The position numbers and the translations under genes are program-made. Positions 18,796 through 26,453 of a stretch of 64,000 bases of DNA are shown in pieces. Under the pieces are notes generated by a model that had not been told where the DNA came from, ran no database searches, and worked only from the letters and a program-made list of their open reading frames with translations. The stretch's first letter is position 1. Every line of letters begins with the position of its first letter. The DNA is taken from positions 46,186 through 110,185 of the forward strand of contig NZ_RJSG01000003.1 of assembly GCF_003725775.1 (NCBI RefSeq), written 5' to 3'. This DNA is from Nocardioides marmorisolisilvae. GTDB lineage: Bacteria; Actinomycetota; Actinomycetes; Propionibacteriales; Nocardioidaceae.

Positions 18796-19758
18796 ATGAC
18801 CCCCCTGCTGATCGATCTCTGGACCACTGACGCGCTCCGGATCCTTCTCGTCGCCTTCGGCGTCGGCATCGTCGTCGGCCTGACCGGGATGGGCGGTGGC
18901 GCCCTGATGACGCCGGCGCTGATCTTCCTGGGCATCAACCCGGCGACCGCGGTGGCCAACGACCTGGTGGCGGCCAGCGTGAACAAGACCGTCGGTGCCG
19001 CGGTGCACTGGCGCAACGGCTCCCCGAACCTGCGGCTGGCCGGGCTGCTGATGGCCGGCTCGGTGCCGTTCGCGTTCGCCGGCGGCTTCATCGTCAAGGC
19101 GGTCGGCGACGAGGAAGCACGCACCGACTTCCTGACCACGGCGATCGGCTGGGCCCTGCTGCTCGCCGCCGGCAGCTACGCGCTGCGGATCTACCTCCAG
19201 CTGCGGCTCGTGGCCAACGGGAACGAGGTCCCAGCCGAGGAGCCGCACATCCGCGCGGTCCCGACCGTGCTCGTCGGCGCGTTCGGCGGCCTGCTCGTCG
19301 GTATCACCAGCGTCGGATCCGGATCGCTGATCATGGTCGCGCTGCTGCTGCTCTACCCGACGATGACCGCGCTGCGCCTGGTCGGCACCGACCTGGTGCA
19401 GGCCGTCCCGCTCGTGCTGGCGGCTGCGGTCGGACACGTGGTGAACGAGGGCGTGGAATGGGTCGTGCTGATCCCGCTGGTCCTCGGCGGCAGCCCGGGC
19501 ACGTTCCTCGGCGCGAAGATGACCAACTGGGTCTCCCAGTCGGTGATCCGACGCGGCATCGTCATCGTGCTGACCCTCACCGGCTTGAAGATGCTCGGCG
19601 TCCCACCGGAGACGATCGGCTTCATCGGCGCCGGCATCCTGCTGCTCGGCCCGCTCGCCTGGGGCTTCATCCGGCAGATGCACGGTCTCCCGAATTTCGA
19701 CAACGATTCAACTGCTTGGCGCTTGCCCGAGGACGAGGACGAGACCGCGACTCCGTAG
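18796..19758 (+). CDS. TauE/SafE-family anion (sulfite/sulfonate) exporter
   Basis: A 320-aa permease with eight or nine membrane helices in two repeats. Each repeat carries the family glycine-rich turn: VGIVVGLTGMGGGALMTPALIFLGI and GGLLVGITSVGSGSLIMVALLLL (in pieces). Position between the APS kinase and cysDN genes favours sulfite or another sulfur anion as substrate. It starts 21 bp after the kinase gene, so they share a transcript. Confidence 0.88.
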   Translation: MTPLLIDLWTTDALRILLVAFGVGIVVGLTGMGGGALMTPALIFLGINPATAVANDLVAASVNKTVGAAVHWRNGSPNLRLAGLLMAGSVPFAFAGGFIVKAVGDEEARTDFLTTAIGWALLLAAGSYALRIYLQLRLVANGNEVPAEEPHIRAVPTVLVGAFGGLLVGITSVGSGSLIMVALLLLYPTMTALRLVGTDLVQAVPLVLAAAVGHVVNEGVEWVVLIPLVLGGSPGTFLGAKMTNWVSQSVIRRGIVIVLTLTGLKMLGVPPETIGFIGAGILLLGPLAWGFIRQMHGLPNFDNDSTAWRLPEDEDETATP

Positions 19759-19761
19759 AGT
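19756..19761 (+). promoter_or_regulatory. -10 element TAGAGT, leaderless start of phosphatase gene
   Basis: TAGAGT overlaps the stop of the exporter gene and ends 6 nt before ATG 19768. Confidence 0.5.
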
Positions 19762-19767
19762 CGGCCC

Positions 19768-20445
19768 ATGCGCCTCCTCCTGCTGCGTCACGGTCAGACG
19801 CACGGCAACACCTCCGGCGCGCTCGACACCGCGTTCCCGGGCCTGGACCTGACCGACCTCGGCGAGCGCCAGGCCGAGGCAGCGGCGCGGGTGCTGGAGA
19901 GCACCGGCCTCGACGGCATCTACGTCTCGCCGCTCGTGCGCACCCAGCAGACCGCGGCGCCGCTGGCCACGCTGACCGGGATCGCGCCGGTGATCCTCGA
20001 GGGCCTCCGCGAGATCGCCGCCGCCGACTACGAGATGGCCACCGACGAGGAGTCGATCCTCGGCTACATCGGGACCGTCGCCGACTGGATCGAGGGCCGC
20101 TTCGACACCCGGATGTCCGGCGGTGAGGACGGGCACGAGTTCCTGGCCCGGTACGACGGCGCCATCGCCGAGATCCTGACTTCCGGCCACAAGGCAGCGC
20201 TGGTGGTCAGCCACGGGGCCGCGATCCGCACCTGGCTCTCGGCCCGCGCGACCGATGCCGCGACGCACGCCATGGCGACCGAAGGCCTCGCCAACACCGC
20301 CTTGATCGAGCTCGAGGGCGACTTCGCCTCGGGGTGGAGCATCCTGTCCTGGACCTCCGAGCCGATCGGCGGATCGTTCCTGTCCGACGAGGCCGCCCCG
20401 GACCCGACCGGCCACGGGACCGACGAGGTCCTCGACGAGCCCTGA
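19768..20445 (+). CDS. Histidine phosphatase family protein
   Basis: A 225-aa phosphoglycerate-mutase-like phosphatase. The catalytic RHG motif opens the protein (LLRHGQTHGN) with the phospho-acceptor His. Other active-site residues are the Arg in VRTQQTA, Glu in LEGLREIAAADYEM, and the second His in VVSHGAAIR. The substrate is unknown. It lies between sulfur genes but has its own TAGAGT promoter, so a link to sulfur is not shown. Confidence 0.88.
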   Translation: MRLLLLRHGQTHGNTSGALDTAFPGLDLTDLGERQAEAAARVLESTGLDGIYVSPLVRTQQTAAPLATLTGIAPVILEGLREIAAADYEMATDEESILGYIGTVADWIEGRFDTRMSGGEDGHEFLARYDGAIAEILTSGHKAALVVSHGAAIRTWLSARATDAATHAMATEGLANTALIELEGDFASGWSILSWTSEPIGGSFLSDEAAPDPTGHGTDEVLDEP

Positions 20446-20455
20446 CCGTTTTCGG

Positions 20456-20476
20456 TGATTGAGCCTGTCGAAATCC
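20456..20476 (-). repeat. Dispersed intergenic repeat, copy 2
   Basis: Minus-strand copy of the TTTCGACARGCTCAACCA family (here TTTCGACAGGCTCAAT) between the histidine phosphatase gene and the cysD leader. Confidence 0.7.
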
Positions 20477-20507
20477 AGAAAAATAGAACGTGTTCCACTC
20501 ACGTGAG

Positions 20508-20591
20508 ATGATGGTTCGGCGTACCGGTTCCGCTGGATACGATGTGCGCTGCCCCGAAAGGGCATGCAGTCCCACGAGAGGCCTTTCATGA
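20508..20591 (+). CDS. Short upstream ORF with two Cys codons, possible cysD leader peptide
   Basis: A 27-codon frame opening ATGATG and ending in TGA that overlaps the cysD ATG by 4 bp (ATGA). It encodes VRCPERACSPTRGLS at its end, so two TGC codons flank a small hairpin. Cys-rich short ORFs that sense cysteine supply occur before sulfur-assimilation genes in Actinobacteria; by position this one could do so. No SD is seen before it. Coding is unproven. Confidence 0.4.
   Translation: MMVRRTGSAGYDVRCPERACSPTRGLS
20550..20564 (+). promoter_or_regulatory. Hairpin TGCCC-CGAAA-GGGCA before cysD
   Basis: A 5-bp stem with a CGAAA loop located between the two Cys codons of the short upstream ORF and 24 bp before the cysD start. 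Ribosome stalling at a Cys codon would change its folding (inference). Confidence 0.35.
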
Positions 20592-21502
20592 CGCAGACCC
20601 ACGTCGACTACCAGCTCAGTCAGCTCGACCAGCTGGAAGCGGAGTCGATCCACATCTTCCGCGAGGTCGCGGCGGAGTTCGAGAAGCCGGTGCTGATGTT
20701 CAGCGGCGGCAAGGACTCCATCGTCATGATGCGTCTGGCCGAGAAGGCGTTCTACCCGGCCAAGATCCCGTTCCCGGTGCTGCAGGTCGACACCGGCTAC
20801 GACTTCCCCGAGGTGCTCGCGACCCGGGACAACTGGGTCAACCGCCTCGGCGTACGACTGATCGTCGCCTCGGTCGAGGAGGCCCTGGCCAAGGGCATCG
20901 TCGTCGACGACGGCAAGACTTCGCGCAACCGCCACCAGATCGGCACGCTGCTGAACGCCATCGAGGAGGAGGGCTTCACCGCCGCCTTCGGCGGTGGCCG
21001 CCGCGACGAGGAGAAGGCCCGCGCCAAGGAGCGCGTCTACTCCCACCGCGACGAGTTCGGCCAGTGGGACCCGAAGAACCAGCGCCCCGAGCTGTGGAGC
21101 CTGTACAACGGCCGCCTGCACGCCGGCGAGCACATGCGGATCTTCCCGATCAGCAATTGGACCGAGCTCGACATCTGGCACTACATCGGCCGCGAGGGCA
21201 TCGAGATCCCCTCGATCTACTTCTCCCACCAGCGCCGGGTCTTCGAGCGCGACGGGATGCTTCTGACCGAGTCGGAGTTCAACCCGTGCAAGCCGGGCGA
21301 GGAAGCCGCTGAGCGGACCGTCCGGTTCCGCACCGTGGGTGACCTGACCCTGACCGGCTGCGTGGAGAGCACCGCCTCCACCATCGACGAGATCATCGAC
21401 GAGATCGCCGTCGCCCGACTGACCGAGCGCGGCGCCACCCGCGGTGACGACCGGTTCTCCGAGGCAGCCATGGAAGACCGCAAGAAGGAGGGGTACTTCT
21501 GA
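20588..21502 (+). CDS. cysD: Sulfate adenylyltransferase subunit CysD
   Basis: A 304-aa catalytic subunit of the heterodimeric ATP sulfurylase, making APS from sulfate and ATP with energy from CysN GTP hydrolysis. The PP-loop FSGGKDS is at about 38-44. Other family blocks are QVDTGYDFPE, the strongly conserved GGRRDEEKARAKER, and FPISNWTELDIWHYI. Length is typical. The ATG at 20588 follows AGAGG and overlaps the stop of the short Cys ORF. The downstream cysN overlaps by 1 bp. Confidence 0.96.
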   Translation: MTQTHVDYQLSQLDQLEAESIHIFREVAAEFEKPVLMFSGGKDSIVMMRLAEKAFYPAKIPFPVLQVDTGYDFPEVLATRDNWVNRLGVRLIVASVEEALAKGIVVDDGKTSRNRHQIGTLLNAIEEEGFTAAFGGGRRDEEKARAKERVYSHRDEFGQWDPKNQRPELWSLYNGRLHAGEHMRIFPISNWTELDIWHYIGREGIEIPSIYFSHQRRVFERDGMLLTESEFNPCKPGEEAAERTVRFRTVGDLTLTGCVESTASTIDEIIDEIAVARLTERGATRGDDRFSEAAMEDRKKEGYF

Positions 21503-22800
21503 TGGGTGCCGACAACGCACTGGAGACCGCCCAGAACGTCGGTCGCAACATGGACCTGCTCCGCTTCGCGACGGCCGGCTCGGTGGACGACGGCAAGTCG
21601 ACCCTCATCGGTCGCCTGCTGCTCGACTCCAAGTCGATCTTCGAGGACCAGCTCGAGGCCGTCGAGGCCACCAGCCAGTCCAAGGGCTACGACTACACCG
21701 ACCTGGCGCTGCTGACCGACGGTCTGCGCAGCGAGCGCGAGCAGGGCATCACCATCGATGTCGCCTACCGCTACTTCGCGACCCCGACCCGCAAGTTCAT
21801 CATCGCGGACACCCCGGGCCACGTTCAGTACACCCGCAACATGGTCACCGGCGCCTCGACCGCCGACCTCGGCCTGGTGCTCGTCGACGCCCGCCAGGGC
21901 CTGACCGAGCAGTCCCGCCGGCACGCGGTGATCCTCTCGCTGCTCCGCGTCCCGCACCTGGTGCTCGCGGTGAACAAGATGGACCTGGTCGACTTCGACG
22001 AGGACACCTTCAAGAAGATCCACGCCGAGTTCACCTCGTTCGCGACCAAGCTGAACATCCCGGACCTCGAGGTCATCCCGATCTCCGCGCTCCAGGGCGA
22101 CAACGTGGTCAACCGCAGCGAGAACATGCCCTGGTACCAGGGCCCGTCGCTGATGCACCACCTCGAGAACGTGCACGTCGCCTCCGACCGCGACCTGGTC
22201 GACGCCCGCTTCCCGGTGCAGTACGTGATCCGGCCGAAGTCGGACGACTTCCACGACTACCGCGGGTACGGCGGCCAGCTGGCCTCCGGCGTGCTGAAGC
22301 CGGGCGACGAGGTCGTCGTGCTCCCCTCGGGCATGACCTCGACCATCGCTGGCATCGACCTGTTCGACCAGGAGATCGACGAGGCCTTCCCGCCGATGTC
22401 GGTCACGATCCGCCTGGCCGACGACGTCGACGTCTCCCGCGGCGACATGATCGCCCGGATCAAGAACGCGCCGACGCCGAGCCAGGACATCGACGCGATG
22501 GTCTGCTGGATGACGACCGAGCCGCTGCGCAAGGGCCAGAAGCTCGCCATCAAGCACACCACCCGCACCGGGCGTGCGCTGGTCAAGGACATCCAGTACC
22601 GGCTCGACGTGAACAGCCTGCACCGCGACCAGGAGACCGGCGAGCTCGGCCTCAACGAGATCGGTCGGGTTCAGCTCCGTACGACGGTGCCGCTGCTGTG
22701 CGACCCGTACGCCAAGAACCGGACAACGGGCTCGTTCATCCTGATCGACGAGGCCACCGGGGTCACCGTCGGTGCCGGGATGATCAACAGCGGCAGCTGA
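21502..22800 (+). CDS. cysN: Sulfate adenylyltransferase GTPase subunit CysN
   Basis: A 432-aa EF-Tu-like GTPase partner of CysD. P-loop AGSVDDGKST (about 25-34), switch region GITIDVAYR, DTPGHVQYTRNM, NKMD, then two beta-barrel domains. It is not fused to an APS kinase; that activity is in the separate gene at 17617. It starts on the last base of the cysD stop (1-bp overlap), so the two subunits are made together. Confidence 0.96.
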   Translation: MGADNALETAQNVGRNMDLLRFATAGSVDDGKSTLIGRLLLDSKSIFEDQLEAVEATSQSKGYDYTDLALLTDGLRSEREQGITIDVAYRYFATPTRKFIIADTPGHVQYTRNMVTGASTADLGLVLVDARQGLTEQSRRHAVILSLLRVPHLVLAVNKMDLVDFDEDTFKKIHAEFTSFATKLNIPDLEVIPISALQGDNVVNRSENMPWYQGPSLMHHLENVHVASDRDLVDARFPVQYVIRPKSDDFHDYRGYGGQLASGVLKPGDEVVVLPSGMTSTIAGIDLFDQEIDEAFPPMSVTIRLADDVDVSRGDMIARIKNAPTPSQDIDAMVCWMTTEPLRKGQKLAIKHTTRTGRALVKDIQYRLDVNSLHRDQETGELGLNEIGRVQLRTTVPLLCDPYAKNRTTGSFILIDEATGVTVGAGMINSGS

Positions 22801-22820
22801 ACGTCCGGGACCGGCACGCT

Positions 22821-23004
22821 TTACGAAGCCGACTCTGAGTTCCTCCGCAAGCACAGCTTGCAGTCGACAGGCAGCGTGGTCGGGCTGAACTCCGTCTTGG
22901 GCAAAGCCGGGGATCTCGGCCCCGGACATCCCGCAGAGCGTCTTCCCGCCCGTGAAGAAGTGAACCTTCTTGTTCTTTGTGTTCTGAACTGTCGTGATGT
23001 CCAC
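22821..23004 (-). pseudogene. Small CxxC protein gene broken by one extra base
   Basis: From a GTG at 23004 the frame encodes a coding-like stretch including KVHFFTGGKTLCGMSGAEI, then loses sense. Removing one G from the GGG at 22899-22901 joins it to KTEFSPTTLPVDCKLCLRRN and a TAA at 22821-22823, giving a protein of about 60 aa with TLCG and CKLC Cys motifs like small zinc-type proteins. A real frameshift or a sequencing error are both possible. The stretch 22801-23107 holds no other gene. Confidence 0.5.
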
Positions 23005-23107
23005 GTCGTCATCGTTACAGGGCTCAGCCGAGATGACACTGGTCCTACCGGACGAAGAGCTCGGTCTTCTTCGCGTAGAACCGACGACCTAGCTCGCGGA
23101 GCCTGGT

Positions 23108-23560
23108 TCACCGGATCTTGATGTACGACGGCAGTTCCTGCGGCAGGTCGTCACGGATCTCCTCGAACACTCGTCGGGGGATGACGAGGTCAACGCCCCG
23201 GCTAAGCGCGGCCATGATTGCGTCAGAGACTCCATTGACGTGCTCGAAACTCGGTTCGCCCTTCCGCTGTGCCGAAATTGCCCCGGCAAAGGGCACGTCG
23301 AGCGCGACCAGTTCAATCGGGGCGTCGCTGTAGTCCCTCTGGATCCTCTTGCGCTCGCCAACAAGAGATACGCGTGCGAGGGCTATGACCAAGATCGAAA
23401 TAGGCCAGTAGAGGCCAGCGATCGTGGCAGCGACGACGGCCAAGACTGCAGATCGACTCTTGAAATGGGCGAAGGTTCGCGACCAGACGAAGACGAAGCC
23501 AGGAAGGTAGAGGATCCCCACGGCCAGCACCGTGCCGACGCCCTCTGCAAGCCCAGACAT
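23108..23560 (-). CDS. Two-helix membrane protein, uncharacterised, possibly truncated at its 3' end
   Basis: A 150-aa protein with two N-terminal membrane helices (VGTVLAVGILYLPGFVFVW and VLAVVAATIAGLYWPISILVIALA) and a cytosolic domain of about 90 residues. I do not recognise it. After the TGA at 23108-23110 the same frame continues for 20 codons that still look coding (RELGRRFYAKKTELFVR) to a TAG at 23045-23047, so the TGA may be a recent nonsense change from CGA. G+C is visibly lower here than in the flanking genes. No good SD is seen. Confidence 0.55.
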   Translation of the reverse strand: MSGLAEGVGTVLAVGILYLPGFVFVWSRTFAHFKSRSAVLAVVAATIAGLYWPISILVIALARVSLVGERKRIQRDYSDAPIELVALDVPFAGAISAQRKGEPSFEHVNGVSDAIMAALSRGVDLVIPRRVFEEIRDDLPQELPSYIKIR

Positions 23561-23691
23561 GGCCCGAGCCTATTCGTGCACGGGTCCCCGCAGACGCCGC
23601 TCGCGTATACCGACGCACCTGAGCAGATCCTGCGGCGTCCGAGACGGGGCGAGCTGACGCGCCAGGATTCAGCCGGCAGCGACTGAAATGC

Positions 23692-24081
23692 TCACGCCCT
23701 CCGGATGCGGATCCCGATCGACGCCTCGGTTCCACGCAGCCGGCTGAAGAAGGTGCCGATGGTCCCCTGGATGCGGTACTTCCGGTTCACGATCGCCCGC
23801 ACCCGCTTGGTGTCCGCATGCTCGAGCACCTCAGCCTGACCGGACACGATCACGGCGCCGTCCTTGACCCGACCCCGGACGTCGCACGGCTGAAGCGTGA
23901 CGGCCGGGTTGTTGCGAACGCGCTTCACCTTGAAGGCACCGGTGTCGGAGAAGAAGTAGAGGTCGTCACCGTCGGGGGCGATCCACACGGGAGTGGAGAC
24001 GGGGCTGCCGTCCTTGCGGTAGCTGGTGAACGAGACGTACTGCGCGCGGCCGACCTCGGCCCATGCCTGCTCGTCGGTCAT
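23692..24081 (-). CDS. PPOX-class F420/FMN-dependent oxidoreductase
   Basis: A 129-aa split-barrel flavin or F420 binding protein (pyridoxamine-phosphate-oxidase-like). The pattern is typical of the actinobacterial PPOX class: YVSFTSYRKDGSPVSTPVWIA, LYFFSDTGAFKVKRVRNNPAVTLQPCD, and VSGQAEVL. Likely cytosolic, reducing an unidentified small molecule with F420H2. It lies 10 bp before the manA gene's end on the same strand, after manA in transcription order. Confidence 0.85.
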   Translation of the reverse strand: MTDEQAWAEVGRAQYVSFTSYRKDGSPVSTPVWIAPDGDDLYFFSDTGAFKVKRVRNNPAVTLQPCDVRGRVKDGAVIVSGQAEVLEHADTKRVRAIVNRKYRIQGTIGTFFSRLRGTEASIGIRIRRA

Positions 24082-24091
24082 GCCGGAGTCC

Positions 24092-25312
24092 TCACTCGTG
24101 CGGGAGCGACGGGTCGCGCCAGGTGGGCACTGCCTCGACCAGGCGGGAGGTCAGGTCGGCCGACGACGGCACGTAGGCCTGGGCGACCTCGCCGAGGCCG
24201 TGCACCGCGACGCCGCTGTCCTCAGGCGACAGGTAGAGCGACTCACCCCGGCCCAGGGCGATCTTCTCGCCGGCGTCGGTCGTGACCGTGACCTCTCCCC
24301 CGGTGCAGACGAGCACGCTGCCCTCGGAGCGGACCAGGGCGACGCCCTCGGCGACGGCCGGTGAGATCTGGGTGACCGCGAGCGCGAAGCCGCCGCCGGC
24401 GGGCGAGAACACCTCGGTGTCGTACTCGAGGAAGTCGGGGGTGACCCGCGCGACGCGGGCCATGCCGCTCTCCAGGCAGGCCACCAGGCCTGCGGTGTCG
24501 ATGTGCTTGGTGGTCAGACCGGCGCGCAGCACGTTGTCCGAGCTGGCCATCACTTCGATGCAGAGCCCCTTGAGGTGGGCGTGGATCACGCCGGTCTCGA
24601 GGTAGGCGGCTTCGCCGGGCTGGAGCGTCATCCGGTTGAGCATCAGGGAGATGACCACGCCCACGTCGTCCGGGTAGTGCTCGGAGATCTCGACGGCAGT
24701 CTGGTAGGCGCGCTTGATGTCCAGCCCGAGGGAGGCGAGCGTCCGGCAGGCACCGACGATCTGGTGGACCTCGTTGGGTGAGACGTCCTCGCTGAGCAGC
24801 ATCTCGATGACCCGGACGATGGTCGCGAAGCCGGTCTTGGCCCGCAGCTCGTCGGCGATCCGGTTGCTGAGCGGCGTGTTCAGCGGTCCCATCACGCGCA
24901 GGATCTCGGCACTCGGCCGGAACCCGATCAGGCTGTCGAAGGTGGTCAGCGCGTAGACCATCTCGGGCTTGTGGTTCGGGTCCTTGTAGACGCGGTGCGG
25001 GGCGTCCAGCGGGATGCCCTCGGCCTCCTCGCGGGCGTAGCCAGCCTCGGCCTGCGCGAGCGAGGGGTGCACCTGGAGCGACAGCGGACGCTCGGCCGCG
25101 AGCAGCTTCACCATGAACGGCAGGTCTCCGGCAACATCGGAGAGCGGCTTCTCGCGACCGTCTTCGCACACCACGGCCGACGGGCTCAGCGCGTGCGTGC
25201 CGATCCACACCTCTGCGACCGGGTTGCCGTCACGGCGGTCACCCAGGAATTGCGGGATGGCGTCGACCGAACCCCAGTCGTAGTGCTTGATCCCGTTGCG
25301 CAGCAAGTGCAT
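24092..25312 (-). CDS. manA: Mannose-6-phosphate isomerase, class I
   Basis: A 406-aa zinc enzyme interconverting fructose 6-phosphate and mannose 6-phosphate. Family signatures: N-terminal NGIKHYDWGS, AEVWIGTHALSPS, the zinc motif LSLQVHPSLAQAE with Gln and His ligands, NHKPEMVYALT with the Glu ligand, and GVIHAHLKGLCIEVMASSDNV with the second His. It supplies mannose phosphate for GDP-mannose, the presumed substrate of Gmd and the GME-like enzyme at 38.6-40.8 kb. A TAGGCT box 7 nt before ATG 25312 suggests a leaderless mRNA. Confidence 0.95.
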   Translation of the reverse strand: MHLLRNGIKHYDWGSVDAIPQFLGDRRDGNPVAEVWIGTHALSPSAVVCEDGREKPLSDVAGDLPFMVKLLAAERPLSLQVHPSLAQAEAGYAREEAEGIPLDAPHRVYKDPNHKPEMVYALTTFDSLIGFRPSAEILRVMGPLNTPLSNRIADELRAKTGFATIVRVIEMLLSEDVSPNEVHQIVGACRTLASLGLDIKRAYQTAVEISEHYPDDVGVVISLMLNRMTLQPGEAAYLETGVIHAHLKGLCIEVMASSDNVLRAGLTTKHIDTAGLVACLESGMARVARVTPDFLEYDTEVFSPAGGGFALAVTQISPAVAEGVALVRSEGSVLVCTGGEVTVTTDAGEKIALGRGESLYLSPEDSGVAVHGLGEVAQAYVPSSADLTSRLVEAVPTWRDPSLPHE

Positions 25313-25319
25313 GGGTTCC

Positions 25320-25325
25320 AGCCTA
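25320..25325 (-). promoter_or_regulatory. -10 element TAGGCT, leaderless start of manA
   Basis: Minus-strand TAGGCT ends 7 nt before ATG 25312; no SD sequence precedes the gene. Confidence 0.5.
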
Positions 25326-25358
25326 GTTCGGGGCCCTGACTCTGCGCTGAAGGATCGA

Positions 25359-25380
25359 GGTTTCGACAGGCTCAACCAGC
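25359..25380 (+). repeat. Dispersed intergenic repeat, copy 3
   Basis: TTTCGACAGGCTCAACCAGC between manA and ygfZ, both on the minus strand. Confidence 0.75.
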
Positions 25381-25407
25381 GAGGGCGGTCAGCACCAGCG
25401 AGGTCGG

Positions 25408-26358
25408 TCAGCCGAGCTGAGGACGCACGTGCAGGCCCACCTCGGGGTCGACGACAACCTCCTGCGCGGCGGCGATGCCGTCGGCCTGCAGGGTCGCGTC
25501 CAGAGGCACGTTGCGCTTGACCAGACCCAGTGCGATCGGGCCGAGCTCGTAGTGACGGGCGGCGGTGCCGACCACGCCGATCTCCCGGTCGGCGAGCACG
25601 ATCGGCGCACCCTGCTTCGGGAGTCGGTTGTCGGAGCCGTCCAGGTGGAGCAGGGTCAACCGGCGCGGCGGCCGGCCGAGGGTGTGCACGCGCGCGACGG
25701 TCTCCTGGCCGCGGTAGCAACCCTTGTCCAGATGCACCGCGCTCGGGATCCAGCCGACCTCGTTGGGGATCGTCCGGTGGTCGGTGTCGAGCCCGAACCG
25801 CGGCTCGCCGCGCGCGATCCGCAGCGCCTCGAAGGCCCAGAGCCCGGCAGCCGGGCCGGCTGCTTCGGCGTACGCCGGGAGCTCGGTGCGCGACAGCAAG
25901 TCGTACTTGCCTGCGCCATCGGCACCGGGGCGCCAGGCGACCGCCAGCCCGTCGGTGACGTCGGTGACCTCGACGCGCATCAGGAAGCGCATCTTGTCCA
26001 GGAACTCGACCAGAGCCGGCGCCGCGTCGGGCTCGACGTGCGCGGTGAACGCCTCGCCGTCGTCCGTCCCGTACATCGCGTGCTCGACGTGGCCGTTGGG
26101 CGACAGGATCAGCGCCGCGGTCGGCGTACCGGGCTCAAGCCCGAGGAAGTACTGCGTGGTCAGCGAGTGCAGGTACTCGAGCCGGTCGGGCCCGCTGACC
26201 CGGATCACCCCGCGGTGCGACAGGTCAACGAAACCCTCGCCCGCCTCCAGTGCGCGCTGCTCCCCGTTGAACGACCCGTAGTGGGCCGCAACCGGGGCGT
26301 CGACGCCGTCGCCGGCGACGGCTCCGGGCAGCGTCAGGAGCGGACTGGTCATGCTCAT
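25408..26358 (-). CDS. ygfZ: Folate-binding protein YgfZ (iron-sulfur cluster repair/assembly factor)
   Basis: A 316-aa protein of the GcvT-like YgfZ/IBA57 family, which uses tetrahydrofolate in maturation of some Fe-S proteins. The family signature K-G-C-Y-x-G-Q-E is intact in LDKGCYRGQETVAR, with the conserved Cys. The N-terminal folate-binding half starts with FVDLSHRGVIRVSGPDRLEYLHSL (in pieces). ATG 26358 is used; a second ATG lies two codons in. In many actinobacteria it neighbours fur, the nitrobindin-like gene, dsrE and dtd; here a monooxygenase gene separates it from fur. Confidence 0.9.
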   Translation of the reverse strand: MSMTSPLLTLPGAVAGDGVDAPVAAHYGSFNGEQRALEAGEGFVDLSHRGVIRVSGPDRLEYLHSLTTQYFLGLEPGTPTAALILSPNGHVEHAMYGTDDGEAFTAHVEPDAAPALVEFLDKMRFLMRVEVTDVTDGLAVAWRPGADGAGKYDLLSRTELPAYAEAAGPAAGLWAFEALRIARGEPRFGLDTDHRTIPNEVGWIPSAVHLDKGCYRGQETVARVHTLGRPPRRLTLLHLDGSDNRLPKQGAPIVLADREIGVVGTAARHYELGPIALGLVKRNVPLDATLQADGIAAAQEVVVDPEVGLHVRPQLG

Positions 26359-26453
26359 GGGAACAGTGTCGCGCACCGCAACATTCCTGGCGGGGCCGAG
26401 GTCCGCGGGCGGCAGCCCTTGACACGACCGTCCCCGTGTTCGACGTTCTCCCC

